DNA of 64,000 nucleotides from Fallopia convolvulus (taxonomy: Eukaryota > Streptophyta > Magnoliopsida > Caryophyllales > Polygonaceae). Both the position numbers and the translations under genes were made by a program. Shown here piece after piece: positions 43,528-55,068 of the stretch; position 1 is the first letter of the stretch, and each line of letters opens with the position of its first letter. The stretch spans positions 11,889,338 through 11,953,337 of the forward strand of contig OZ024735.1 of assembly GCA_964016875.1 (NCBI GenBank), read 5' to 3'. Under the pieces are notes generated by a model. That model saw only the letters and a program-made list of their open reading frames with translations. It ran no database searches and had not been told where the DNA came from.

Positions 43528-45423
43528 ATTCTGTTTTTTTTAAATCTATTACTAAACTTAAAAGACAATTATCTCAATGGAAAGCGAATTCTATTTCTCA
43601 AACTGGAAGGGTTGTCCTTATTCAGTCTAATCTGCTCGGCCAAGTCAACTATTTAATGCAAAACTTTCTTCTTCCTAAGAGAGTCTTGAGTGATATTGAT
43701 AATAAACAAATCCTTTTTTTGGAACAAATTTCAACCGAATCACCATCCTATGATTAGCTGGGATAAGGTGAGTTCTCCTAAAGAGTCTGGGGGAATGGGC
43801 CTTCGTTTTGCTGAGAATAATAATCTGTCTCTTCAAATGAAACTTCTTTGGAAAATTTTGTCCTCTCCCCATAATTATTGGGTTCGAATCATTTCGGAAA
43901 AATATCTCAGAACTGCTTCGCTTTTTCAATATCAGAAAAAAATTGCTCTTGGCAATTTGGAAGACTAATGAATCTCAGGGATAAGTTTTCCAAAGGTATT
44001 CTGTGGAGTATTGGAAATGGCCAGTCTGTTAATTTTTGGACAGACCCTTGGATTCCAAATATTGATTTATTTCCTTACTTTGATAATATTAATATTAAGT
44101 TAAAAGTCTCTTCTTTTATAACTTCTTATCATTCCTGGGATTATGATAAATTACATTTAATTCTGCCGGATTTTTTGGTTGATTTAATTTCAGATATTAG
44201 AATTCCCATTTCTCCTTCTTTGGATAGATTAGTCTGGCTTCCTTCTTTTGATGGACATTTTTCTGTCCACTCAGCGTCTTCTATGCTTAACTCTTCCCAT
44301 CCTGAGTTTGCTTTTGACTTTGCTTGGATTTGGAAATCTTCTCTTCCTCCTAAAAAAAAATTTCTTTTGGAAAACTTGTGCAGATTCTCTCCCAACTACA
44401 GATCGTCTGAATAGGCATTTCAATTGTGTTTTTAGTTACTTGCTCCTTATGTGACTCTGAAGATGAAAGTCTGAATCATTTATTTTTTAAGTTTCCTTTT
44501 ACCCTTAAAATGATTTCGAAATTAGAGGCTATGCTTAATGTCACCTTCTATATTTCAAGTTCTGATAATTTCTCTGACAATTTGTTGTCTACTTTAAAAT
44601 CAAACAAAAATAGTAATGTGCTTTGTTTCTTGTGGTGGTTTATTTGGTGCCATAGAAATTTAAAATTTTTTAATCCGGTCAAGCTCATCACCATGCTTCC
44701 TCCTTGTGATTTGGCTTTTTCACAACATCTCCAATGGGTTTCTTCTCAGGGTCCTCCCGCTCGTAAAGACAAATCTCGTCCTAAAAGGATAAATAATAGT
44801 GTTTGGAAGAAACCGCCAGTTAACTCTTTAAAACTAAATTTTGATGCTTCTAAACGTTTGAATAATTCCACTTATACAGGTTTCTTAATCCGTGATCATA
44901 ATAGAAAAATCATGTCCTATGACAGAAAACACATTCGCTTTGTTTATGTTCTGCAGGCTGAGGCCCTTGCCTTGCTTGATGATCTTAAAAGTGCGATTTT
45001 GTTAAAGTCGTCTCGTTTGATTATTGACGGCGATAACTTGATGCTTATTAATTCTTTGAAAAACATTTGGAAAGTTCCTTGGGAAATACAAACTATTGTA
45101 AATGACATTTGTCATTTTGCTGCTTTTATTCCCTGTGTGGTGTTTTTTCATTGTTTCAGGGAGTGTAATTCGGCGGCGGATTTCATCACCAGAAGGTGTT
45201 TAGTTTTTTCGGATCTTAGTTTTGCTATTTCTCATTTTTTTTCCTGGGATCGTTGTTTGATCCTTTGGATTTTTCTAGTTTCAATGTTTGGGTCCAGACT
45301 CATCCTCTATCATTTGACTTTCTAAAGATCATCCGCTGTGATGATTTAGGGTGGCCTTGTAATGTACGGGCATCCTAGTGTTGGCTTTGTAACGAGCTAG
45401 TAGCTCATTTCTTCAAAAAAAAA
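43528..45423 (+). mobile_element. LINE-4: 5'-truncated L1-type LINE (RT thumb to RNase H)
   Basis: Plus-strand pieces: KLKRQLSQWKANSISQTGRV, SFFWNKFQPNHHPMISWDKV, SPKESGGMGLRF (43540-43968), zf-RVT region (43878-44414) and RNase H (44426-45325: NSLKLNFDASKRLNNS, LQAEALALLDDLKS, LIIDGDNLMLINSLKNIW, FHCFRECNSAADFITRR). It ends GTAGCTCATTTCTTC and a short poly-A at 45414-45423. Close residue and 3'-end similarity to LINE-2 places both in one subfamily. Frames change at least twice. The 5' border is approximate and no duplication was found. Confidence 0.8.
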
Positions 45424-45800
45424 CTTCTTCCGTTCAAAATTTCCCAGATCGATCCAATTTCATTTCATAAATCCATAATTTTATTTGGGAGAAGCCAGCG
45501 GACCCCACCTCCTCTTTGTTAAAATCAACTCCCTCTCTCTTTCAATTTAATTAACTCTCTTGTACACAATTGTTCACGTCGGCATATATCTTCTCGGCCT
45601 CGTTCCGCCTATCGTCGCCGGCCACCACCACCCACCACATGGAAGTCCGCCAGCCAGTCGCTCCGCCAGTCCAACCGTCAGTCTGCTCCACCACCCGCTA
45701 GTGCGTACATGCATGCATAGCTGCGCACCACCACGTCGGTCCCGTAACGCCGTCGTTGTTTTCGGAGTTCCCGTTGAGTCGCTCGGAGTCGTTTTGCTGT
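45424..45800 (+). other. Pyrimidine-rich to GC-rich leader-like sequence, unassigned
   Basis: A short GC-rich stretch follows an AT/CT-rich one, with a 91-codon plus frame (45560-45835) rich in His/Pro/Ser and no domain. It may be the upstream part of the SIRE-like element that follows. Confidence 0.3.
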
Positions 45801-45831
45801 CGGGAACAATACTACAAACTTTGGATGTAAC

Positions 45832-46068
45832 ATGAGTAGTTCCCAGGGGAACAATGATGATATCGTTGATACCATAAAAGTTCTTGACAATGTTCTTGAC
45901 ATTTTAATTGATCCCACTTCAAATTCCGAAGAAGCGCTTGGTGCCACTCCAACAAAGGACTTCGTGACCTATGTTGAAGGGGAACCATGCGTTCTGGGGG
46001 AAGAGGCAGGATTAGAGTCAATTGATGTCACGAAAATCATGTCAAGAACTAGCAAAAAGAAGCAATGA
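45832..46068 (+). CDS. Short ORF of unknown function in the SIRE-like element
   Basis: 78 codons, starting MSSSQGNNDDIVDTIKVLDN and ending MSRTSKKKQ, acidic with a basic tail. I do not recognise it. A good splice donor (CCAG|GTAAGT at about 46180) lies downstream, so a host first exon is an alternative, but GGGAACAA motifs inside it favour retroelement origin. Confidence 0.3.
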   Translation: MSSSQGNNDDIVDTIKVLDNVLDILIDPTSNSEEALGATPTKDFVTYVEGEPCVLGEEAGLESIDVTKIMSRTSKKKQ

Positions 46069-46280
46069 AAACCATCACAATTGAGAGTTATAAGGTGGAA
46101 TGAAGTGTTCAAAGGAAAGAAGATGGAACGACAACCTGTGTCGTTGTTACCGAAGGAACAATCCCAGAAGGACAATCCAGGTAAGTATTTCTAATCTTAT
46201 TGTTGATTTCTGTTGTGATTAGCTCTTTGTTCCATAGAATTGCATGCATCCATGAGAGTCTTTAGATGTATCTATGTTGG

Positions 46281-46418
46281 ATTGAAAACCAAGTTGATGA
46301 TATCCTTACCAAAGCATTGGACAGAAAATCCTATGAGCATTTGAGGATGCTCATAGGAACAATCACCTTGAACTTGCAAGTCCCGGTTCATTATTCCCTC
46401 AATGATTGGCTAAGATGA
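46281..46418 (+). pseudogene. Copia RNase H C-terminal end
   Basis: Open frame of 46 codons from IENQVDDILTKALDRKSYEH through LRMLIGTITLNLQ to a TGA. This is the conserved end of Ty1/copia polyproteins (usual pattern VADILTKAL). The upstream part of pol is missing. Confidence 0.8.
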
Positions 46419-47567
46419 TCAAAACTATATAGGGAACGATGATTTCAGTTGCTTGCTTTTCTGATTATGATGTCTTATGGTGATATGCTTGGTGAAGTGC
46501 ACATCCTTTCATGATTACATGCATGTAATTTCAAAAATATGTCATGGAATAGTAGCATAAGCATAAAAGCACTTCTTTTTAGCCCAAAACGACCAACTTG
46601 ATCTATGTTATCCCTCATTATAAGTCGATATGATAATTGGTCGTACAACCGTCCTAAGCCATGGTCCAAGTAAACGTTTCCTATGAGCTTGATTATTTTT
46701 ATACCCCAACAGAACTCAATTACTCGGACTACTAAATGTCCCTACCATGGTTTGTTTGTTAGGATATGCTATTTTTGTCTTCTGACCCCCTTGCTATCCA
46801 AACTAGCCTTTTCATTCCATTCATGATGACGAGGAAGGGAACAATGATTCTCAAAGTTCAAAACAAAAGAGAAAAGAGAATGTGGTTTGAAGGCGGAGTA
46901 AAAGAAGTTGAGTGGCTAAGCATGCGCCAAAAGAAAAAGAAAAGAAAAGAAAGAAAAAAAATGAAAAAAAAGTGATCTTCAAAGATTCTTGGTCAAAGAA
47001 GTTAAAGGGGATAAGAGAACAATAAGAGAAAAGAGCCAAATGAAGTCATAGATGAATGAGAAGTTGGATATGATTTTGGAGGTTCAAATGATAGATAGTG
47101 AGAATAAGAATCCCTGACTCAAAATCATGAATTAATTCCTCTTTCTCCCCTTAGCCATCATTTCCTCCTCTAAGAGGTTTACTTTTAATGTTTTTGGCTT
47201 TTTGCTTACTGTTCCCGTGACTACCTATGATCTTACTTTGCTATGTGTCTGTGATGGTTATGCAATCTTTGCCCAAATGTTACAATGACAACTTTATGAT
47301 GATGAGTTTAAATTTTGTGTATTGTTCCATTAGTATGGTTTTTTTATCATTTGATGATGCCAAAAGGGGGAAGTATGGAAATTGCAGAGATGCGCTTGGT
47401 TATAGGTTTAGAAAACGGTTCAAAAGATGAGGGGGAACAACACCACATGGTTGTTCACATGGTTCCACTATTAAGGGGGAACATTTGTTTGGTTCATTCA
47501 TATGGTGTGTCTGATTATCACTTCATAGATTATAAGGCAATTTTGTGGTATAAGTTTGTCATCATCA

Positions 47568-47580
47568 AAAAGGGGGAAAT
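47568..47580 (+). other. Polypurine tract of SIRE-like element
   Basis: AAAAGGGGGAAAT directly before the LTR start TGTTGG. Confidence 0.75.
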
Positions 47581-48542
47581 TGTTGGATATTGGTACCATG
47601 AGAACATATATTGTTACCATGGGAACAATACAGATCGCTCCCTTGTGTTTTGATAATGACAAACTCTAAGAGATTTGATGGATTGTATGTTTTCATTGTA
47701 ATTTCAGGTAATACATGTCAAATGAGAAGTACGGAAGAACGAATGAATTGACACTAATGTGAGGGAACAACGTTTGCGCTTGAGGGAACAACAACGTTTG
47801 CGCTTGGATAGATTCTAAATAAGGAAAGCGTGTCCTTTCAACTTTGGAAGATTTGATTATCGAAGATTTGACAGCTGGAATAGTTGGTTATTAGAAGATA
47901 ATCTCTAAAGATAAAATTGGAATCATATCTCACCAAATTGGGAGTAGCGTGTGATGCAAGGAGAAAATTTCTAGGTTAAAGAAAGATCTCATGGAATATT
48001 ATATTGCAAATCAGTTAGTAGAAGATATTTTGGGTGGAAAAATATTATTTCATGGCAAGGAAATAATATTATATCAGATCCAAGTTTCTTCTATAAATAA
48101 GAGTGTAGTTTACGTTTTCCATTGACCGATCTCGACCGATCTCCATTGCTATCGAGCAGCAGAGCATTCAAGTGCCATTGAAGCTTCGTCAAGGTGTTAA
48201 GTAAGTTGTTAATAGGGTTTTTAGGTCTTCTTAGATTATTATCTTTACGTGCTTAGGCTGAAAAGTTAGGGTTTGATAGATCTAGGGTCTAGAGATTAGA
48301 CTAGTTTATCTTGGAGTCACTGCTTGCCTTTGTAGCTCATGAAAGAAATAATAATATAAGAAGTCATTTGAAATCCTCTAAGGAGGTAATGGTTTTACTC
48401 GCTCAACTAGTTGGTTGATCGAGGTTTCCACTCTAAAGATATCGTGTCAAACTGTTACCTGCATAATTGTATTTATTTCCGCTGCCCAGTTCACTGTTCC
48501 CGTGGAAACAGTGTCTGTGTTACTTACACACTCGTTCCAACA
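47581..48542 (+). repeat. 3' LTR of SIRE-like copia element
   Basis: 962 bp with perfect 7-bp terminal inverted repeats TGTTGGA/TCCAACA. A TATA box TATAAATA lies at 48092-48099, so transcription should start near 48125. A roughly 27-bp direct duplication (GGGAACAACGTTTGCGCTTG, about 47763-47813) and an inverted repeat CACTGTTCCCGTGGAAACAG (48492-48511) lie inside. Confidence 0.82.
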
Positions 48543-49316
48543 ATAACTAAAGTCGTTTATACCTTTGCATGTTAACTTAGGCCTTATTATAATTGTAGAA
48601 TAAATTATTTATGACCTTCTTGATAAAAAGAGACTCATAAGAATAATTACTTGAATAACTTACGTAAGTGTTGCATGTGAATTTAAAAGGCTATTATATA
48701 AAATAATCTATTTTTTGCATGTCTATATTAACCCTTATTATAATTTTAGGAATAAATGTAATTATAATTGATCTCTAAAAATAATATATATTGATCATGA
48801 TGATACTATTTATTTAAGTGAAAATGCATAAAAGTGCTTGTGGTTGTAAAAGGATTGTTAGGTTTTAAAATCACTTTTGCATGTCAAAGTTACCCTTTAA
48901 TATAATTTATGGAATATATAAGTGATTTTAGAAATAGTGAGTTTCATGACAACAACATTGTTTTAGTCCACTTAAATAAATTATTGCATGTGAATTTTAA
49001 AAAGGATTTTCCATTTGATCAAGGGTCAATAAAGAATTATTATTATTTGTTTTTCCCATAAATTATTAAATTAAATAATTTAGATTAACATCCTTTCTCT
49101 TAAAAGAGGAAATAAGAAAAATGATTGTTCGAGAAAGAAAATAAGAATTTTAATATAAATTCGTTCGTTATCATATTTCGAATGACTAGGTCAAAGCATT
49201 CGAATTTCACTAAGTCGTTCTAATTCCCGAGCTACATAAGCATACGAAAGAAATTCAAGGCAAGTGGATTTTTCTCTCTTGCATCTGTTTAAACATGAAT
49301 TTCCTTTCTATTTAAT
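48543..49316. repeat. AT-rich decayed repeat, related to 39.9-40.1 kb
   Basis: Non-coding. Contains several TTGCATGT-GAATTTTAAAAGG-like phrases spaced roughly 150 bp apart. No gene. Confidence 0.4.
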
Positions 49317-50935
49317 ACTAGTTGATGTACCGTGCCCTGCACGGGATCTTTAATACATTGTTTGATATACTTATTGTAAATAAGTACTTATTTTAAGTGA
49401 ATATTAATAATTATTTAAAATAAATCAAATATAACTTAATGTTAGTAACTTCATATAATTTAATCTCCAAATACTAAATAGAATAACCAATAAGAAAATA
49501 TGTTTGAAATAACTATAAGACTAAAATAAGAAAAATATGTTCAAAATAATGTTTGAGAAAGAAAATTCATATTGTAATATTGCAATGATTTGCATTGAAT
49601 ATGCAAATAACTCAGTTTTCCTCTTCGTGCTTCAAAGTTATTTGGAACTGGAAGTGAAAAATTGATCTTCTGTAAGTTTGTCTCCATTATCATCATATAG
49701 GATGAGCTTTCATTTGAACACTTAGAAAGAGTAAGTGGTTCATTCGACGATACATTATAGTATAGTTTAGGCTCAAATGCGGTTTGTGGCCTAAAGTGAT
49801 GAAAAATAGGATAGAAGGATTCGACTTTAATTATAGTATATTGATATTAACTGATAAAAAATATTTGCATAATTTGTAGTATAGAAATTTTAACGGAATT
49901 TTTTATATAAAAAATTTCTACATGATGACATTATTGAAAAAAATATACATGATAAATCTTGTTGAAATTTCTTCGCATTTGAGAAAATGATGATTCATCA
50001 AACTTCATGATACAATGATAAATCTATATACTATGCTATGATATTCTACATAAACATGTTATTGAATCTTTTAAAATCTTGTCGTCCTCATTTGTAATGC
50101 TTGAATAATTTATATTAGAAAATTATCTTATTATTTCTCACATTTGGGATATTAATTTAGTGAATGAGAGGAAAAAATAATCTTGAAAGTGTAGGGATGT
50201 ACACATATATTTAAAATAGAAACAATCATTTTTACATAAAAATACAAAAAATGTAATTATTTAATATAAATTGATCCTAAATTACAATTTTTTAATATAT
50301 ATTGATCTTACAAAGTTACATGAATGTTAGATATTGTCTTATGAAATTATTTCATATAAATTGATCTTAAAAATATAATTATTTAATAATTACTTAAGAA
50401 AATTGATATAAATAATTATTTAAAAATACAAATTGAACTACACATTAAGGAAATATAATTAGTGAATATGAAGAAAAAGTAACCATGAAATTTTAGGGAT
50501 ATATATGCATAGAAGAGAATACAATAAATTTATTCCTTTTCTATAACTATTTAATCTAAATTTTATTTTAAAATACTATTATTTAATATTGTTTGTTATT
50601 AGAAAGTTACATAGATGTAAGGTAATTAAGAAAGATATAGTAATGATTTTATATAAATTGATCTTAAAGAATTAATACTTTTTACAAAAATATATCTTTG
50701 TAGATACTACGATTAGAAAAGGTAAGTATAATATGACAAATCACCAATAAGTAAAGTGACCAAATTAAAAAGTATTTGAAAATTATAATGTGGTAGAATT
50801 AAGTAATATTTGAAGATTTAGATGGGCAAATTAGTAAATGTAAAAATTAATTTGCTTAGGTGGCATAGTTAAATGATTGACACATAGGATTGAGTGATTC
50901 GACTTTAGTTATAGTATATTGATTCCTTTATGCCA
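49317..50935. repeat. Probable non-autonomous element starting at a CCGTGC/GCACGG hairpin
   Basis: It begins ACTAGTTGATGTACCGTGCC followed by CTGCACGGGATC, giving an inverted repeat CCGTGC-CCT-GCACGG at 49329-49343, a wording common at the start of many dispersed plant repeats. GATTCGACTTTAGTTATAGTATATTGAT at the right end (about 50896-50923) is also present, slightly altered, at about 49818-49845. No coding capacity; the class is not determined. Confidence 0.35.
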
Positions 50936-51640
50936 ATAATAAATTATTGCTAAATAAATTGACTTAAATAATTTATGCCATGTGGAAATTACTGCGAAAT
51001 CAACCGACTTATGTCTATTTATACCTTGTGAAAATTACTGCTAAATAAATGAATCTAAGTTTATTTACGCAAAAGAATTAACGTTGTTATGCTATATTAA
51101 TTATTATATGCGCATACTCGTTAAAAATAAAGTAATAGGTCTAATGAGAATGACTCTATTTGTTTTAAATATAAACCCATGGGATATCTCTCATCTTCTT
51201 GGATTGTTCCAAGTGAAAGATTCCCACAGAATTCAAAAATAGTTTGGTCCATACCTGCCATGTCTTCAGGTGCCATTGGATATAGCGGTTGATTGAGAAG
51301 GGATTTCTGGACATCTTATTTCTTGAAATAGAGGGAACCACAATGTTAGATGAGACAGAGTTGGAAGGGACAACCATATCACGCTTTTCAACAATATCTT
51401 CAATACTTCCGAGCATGGACATTTCATTAGGTGTCTTTGAAGACTGCCTTTTATCTTCCACCCCTCGCTATCCTCCATGTCCCATATCGTGAGGCTTTTA
51501 TTAGGGATTAGAATGGAATGAATTAAAAAGATCAGAGACCAAATTCAAATATAAATCCATTTTATTTACAAGATTTTGTTCAAATGAAAAAAACCTTATC
51601 ATGAAAACAAGAAACAAATCTAGCTCGATCGTCAAATAAT
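50936..51640. other. AT-rich spacer with an unassigned minus frame at 51165-51478
   Basis: Two overlapping minus frames (98 and 70 codons) share a less AT-rich 300-bp stretch (MSMLGSIEDIVEKRDMVVPS). I cannot assign it; it may be a gene fragment. Nothing else is seen. Confidence 0.3.
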
Positions 51641-52170
51641 TTTTTTTACTTTTTAAGCCTTTTAACGTATGTAGAACGATATAAATCGTGTATAAAGATA
51701 TGACCATAAAACATGAACATGCAACACTAATATGTGAACGAACTTATATTATATGTGAACGAATGATAAAATCTCTGAACTTTTAAGGTGATTATATGTG
51801 AACATGTTTTTTAATAATGTGAACATGTGCATAAAAGTATGTGAACATAATGTAAAATATCAAGCGACATGTTTTTGACAAAAACAAGTGAAAAAAATCT
51901 TTTTTTTTTATGTTTTTGAACTTTTTAAGCCTTTTAACGTCTGTATAATGATATAATCGAAAATGAAACTATGACCATAAAACATGAACATGCATTACTA
52001 ATATGTGAACACACTTATAATATATGTAAACTTATGATAAATCTCTAAAATATTAAGTTGATAATATGTGAACATGTCTTGTAATAGTGTGAACATATGC
52101 ATAAAATATGTGAACATAATGTAAAATGTCAAATGTCATGATTTTGGCAAAAATAGGCGAAAAAATAATT
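51641..52170. repeat. Tandem repeat, two diverged units of about 271 bp
   Basis: The anchor ACTTTTTAAGCCTTTTAACGT occurs at 51649 and 51920. Both units continue with ATATGACCATAAAACATGAACATGC-like text and several ATGTGAACAT words. Non-coding. Confidence 0.7.
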
Positions 52171-53170
52171 CTTTAAAAAAGGCCAAAATCACCATTTTTA
52201 CCCTACTTATTTTAATCTCATTCATCCATTCCTCAAATCAAGAATCCTCATTTATTTCTAGTTTTCATTATAAGCACCATATCCATTTGAACCGACCTCT
52301 TTATTTATAAGAGTCACACTCTAGTGAAAGTATTCCTTACGATGAAAAATGTGAACAATTTGGGGTCGTTGGATGAGAGGTATGGATGGTCAAGATTTAA
52401 ATAAATCTAATTCAAAAATAAAATAAAAAAGGATATAGTTTAATTCAAGTGGCACGAAAGGTAAATTATGTTAAATTTTTATGGCCAAGACAAAAATAAC
52501 CTTACCTTCACCGTACCCCTACCCCTCTTTTCTCTCATTCACCCCTCTTACTCTCCATCCTTGATCTCTACCTCCCCATTGACTGACTCCGAACAATCCT
52601 AAGCCCTATACTATAAGATCCTATCCCTTTTGTACGAATTCCATGAAACCCTCTATCTCTTCGACCACCGTGAGTGCTCTATCTCTAAACGCTATGCATC
52701 TCTCCGCTTAGATCTCACTTGGAAGCAGGCCACACATGCTCTTTGAAACCGAAAATCCGGTGCAACAGAATGGCGAATTCATCGAGACTCTAAGGTTTCT
52801 ATGTCGACGAATGGATGCACCGAGGGTCTTGAGTTTCTAGTGTTGAAATAAAGGAAATCGTTCATAGTTAGGGAGATTATGGTGAATACGTTAGGGGAGT
52901 AAATTGATTCTCCAATTCTTTTTATTGTATATTATGCCTTTATTTAGATATCTTGTACGCAAAATTCTGTAAATCCATCTTATTATGTTGTTGGATTAAT
53001 TCTTGTTGGATGCTACCTTGGTGGTGCGTAAATCCATTCAATGGACTTTCTGCTAAATCCTAATTTAACACTTCAACTTGGCTATTGATTTTCTCATGAC
53101 TATTGGATGGCTAGCAAGTAATTTGTTATTTACATTGTATAGTTTCTCACATTGTTAAATAGATATTTTT
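52171..53170. other. Spacer, no gene recognised
   Basis: Mixed AT-rich sequence with a pyrimidine-rich stretch at 52500-52620. No frame or signal I can support. Confidence 0.35.
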
Positions 53171-53191
53171 CTTTTCTATAAATTCACCCAA

Positions 53192-53625
53192 TTAAATACT
53201 CCCCTCGGGCTCCTCTTCAGGCCCTCCCATGTCCTCCCCATAGTTTGGGATCAAGAAGATAATACATGGGTCAATATGCTTGTACTCCTCTTCCGCTTGC
53301 CTAACTCCGATCCGAACACCTTGGTAGTGCATGCTTGAGTTAGCCTCAGCCAGATGATTCAGCCAATCCTCGCTCTGCACATACTCATGCCCCACCATCT
53401 CCACCTCCTCGTTAAGGTCCTTTATGCATTGGGAGAGGTGGGTCACACCTCGCTCTCTTTCAACTCCTCCACCTTCTCCTTGGCATATTGGCCTTCGTCG
53501 CGGTAACCTTCCTCCTCCTTGGACAACACAACCTTAGTTCTCTTGAGCTCTTCCTCAAGCAGCTTGACGTGTTCTTCCAAGGCGGCAAGCTTCTCCACCG
53601 TTTGGTCAGCCTCGGGTAAGCGCAT
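53192..53625 (-). pseudogene. Coiled-coil fragment, probably retrotransposon gag-derived
   Basis: Two adjoining minus frames (53443-53625 and 53192-53446, about one base out of register) encode a Glu/Lys-rich heptad protein (LEEHVKLLEEELKRTKVVLS, EEGYRDEGQYAKEKVEELKE) ending in KHIDPCIIFLIPNYGEDMG. Coiled coils ending this way occur in gag-like proteins of plant gypsy elements. No other part of such an element is nearby. Family assignment is tentative. Confidence 0.4.
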
Positions 53626-53629
53626 GTGA

Positions 53630-53823
53630 TGAGAGAAGGATCGTTGTCGAAGAAAGTTTCAACTCAATTTGATCTTGGCCAACCTTGCTCTTTGCATTTA
53701 TTTGTGCTTTATTTGTGACGAATATGGAAGACAATAGAAGTGATTCAAACTAAAAGGAAATCTGACTTAAATTATAAATATATGGATAAGCAATCGAAAA
53801 ACCAAGGATATAACAAACCTAGG
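53630..53823. other. Flank of Athila-B, left side
   Basis: Short spacer; the five bases before the LTR are CTAGG. The matching duplication lies outside the window, so insertion cannot be confirmed here. Confidence 0.4.
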
Positions 53824-55055
53824 TGACTGGCTGAAAGTCGTCGTGCCAAATCAAAAATAATCCCTAATTACTCAACTAGTATAGATGGTAAGTCGGGGTC
53901 GAACCCAAGAGACACTTGTAATTCAAAGTTTATATTATTATCAACTCAATAGTAATAAAAGGGGGATTTCTGGTTATTAATCTAAAGCTAGGGAAATTAA
54001 AGCAAGAAAAGCAATTAAACAAAGCAAAGAAAGATTGGGTTTTTATCAATTGAGGAAAGCAATCATATTCAAGCATCCACTTTCGTCATCAAGTTATTGA
54101 TCATAGATTCAAACAAGTTATTCCTTTTGGTTATTCCTATCCTGATCAGAAATATAACATGGCAACGAGACATGCAAACTTAATATCCAAAGAACTCATG
54201 AAACGATCATAAATAATAGGGATATTAGCAATGAGAACAAGGATAAGCAGGATACATGCAATTGAATTCCAACGAGTCAAACAATCAACATGCATTCAAA
54301 TCTCATTCTCAATTGTTTTAGTCCAACGAGTCCTAAATCAATTGAGTTGCTACAAAGATTAGGTTTTACTACGAGAAAATCTAGATCTAGCTATAGAGAG
54401 TATTAAATTCCAACTAGTTGGCTAGACAAGCAGAAATAAACACAATCAATAATAATTACGCACAAGAGAATTGAAATAACCTGTAGAAATAAACCTATAA
54501 AGTAGAATCTCACAACAACTTGAGTCTGAAAAGCTTCAACTTGAATAAGATTTAAGAGTTTTGTTCTCCATAAGAGAGAAAATACAAAAGGCTGAAAATA
54601 TTGGAAACTAGGTCTAAGAGAGATTGGTAACAAAGGCTGAAAAGTAAACTTAAATAGTCTCAAACAAAACATATCCAAAAATAAAATAAAAGGAAATAAA
54701 TATAATAAAGATAGATAGAGCAATCGCCGCCTCGGATTATTGCTGACGTGGGCGTCCGCGGGCGCGGTGAACATCCTCCGCGATCGCGGACCTGTAGAAA
54801 CTCCCAATCTGAGTCAACGTTGACCGCGATCGCGGCCTTGTGCCACCGCGATGGCGGACCTGATACTTGGCTCCACCGCGGACTGCTCTAATCCGCGACC
54901 TTCACTTGATTCTTCAAACTTTTCTTCAAATCTTCCAATTTCTTCAAGTCTTCGGTCTTCTCTTCATTTGTCATTACAAGCACTAAAACGACCTAAATCT
55001 ATATATAAAATGTATTATCTAATCCTAGTTATGCTATATGAAATACAAAATATCA
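53824..55055 (-). repeat. 3' LTR of Athila-B
   Basis: 1232 bp, TGACTGGCTG at the left end and ...AATATCA at the right (plus strand), so TG...CA. The left 438 bp match 63563-64000. A block of palindromic motifs (54755-54900) lies about 160-300 bp from the transcriptional start side of the LTR, the same slot as in Athila-A. Confidence 0.88.
54755..54900 (-). repeat. Athila-B CCGCGATCGCGG motif cluster (LTR)
   Basis: Copies at 54755-54770 (variant CCGCGGGCGCGG), 54777-54792, 54822-54837 and 54844-54860 (one mismatch), plus two half-motifs up to 54900, in otherwise AT-rich LTR sequence. Confidence 0.85.
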
Positions 55056-55068
55056 AATTCCCCCATAC
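55056..55068 (-). other. Polypurine tract of Athila-B
   Basis: GTATGGGGGAATT on the minus strand, directly before the LTR start TGATATTTTG. Confidence 0.8.

Larger units (their letters stand above)
45801..48542 (+). mobile_element. SIRE-like Ty1/copia element, 3' portion with one LTR
   Basis: Contains the C-terminal end of copia RNase H (46281-46418), a long post-pol region, a polypurine tract (47568-47580) and a complete LTR (47581-48542) with TGTTGGA...TCCAACA ends. The post-pol spacer and the TTGATAATGACAAAC-like text just inside the LTR are typical of SIRE/Maximus elements. The motif GGGAACAA recurs through the whole unit, including 45801-45856, which is why I extend it that far left. 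No 5' LTR, gag, INT or RT is present. Confidence 0.65.

Noticed and set aside
45832..46180. First exon of a host gene (good donor at about 46180)
   Set aside because: No downstream exon found, and its GGGAACAA motifs link it to the SIRE-like element; kept only as a low-confidence ORF.
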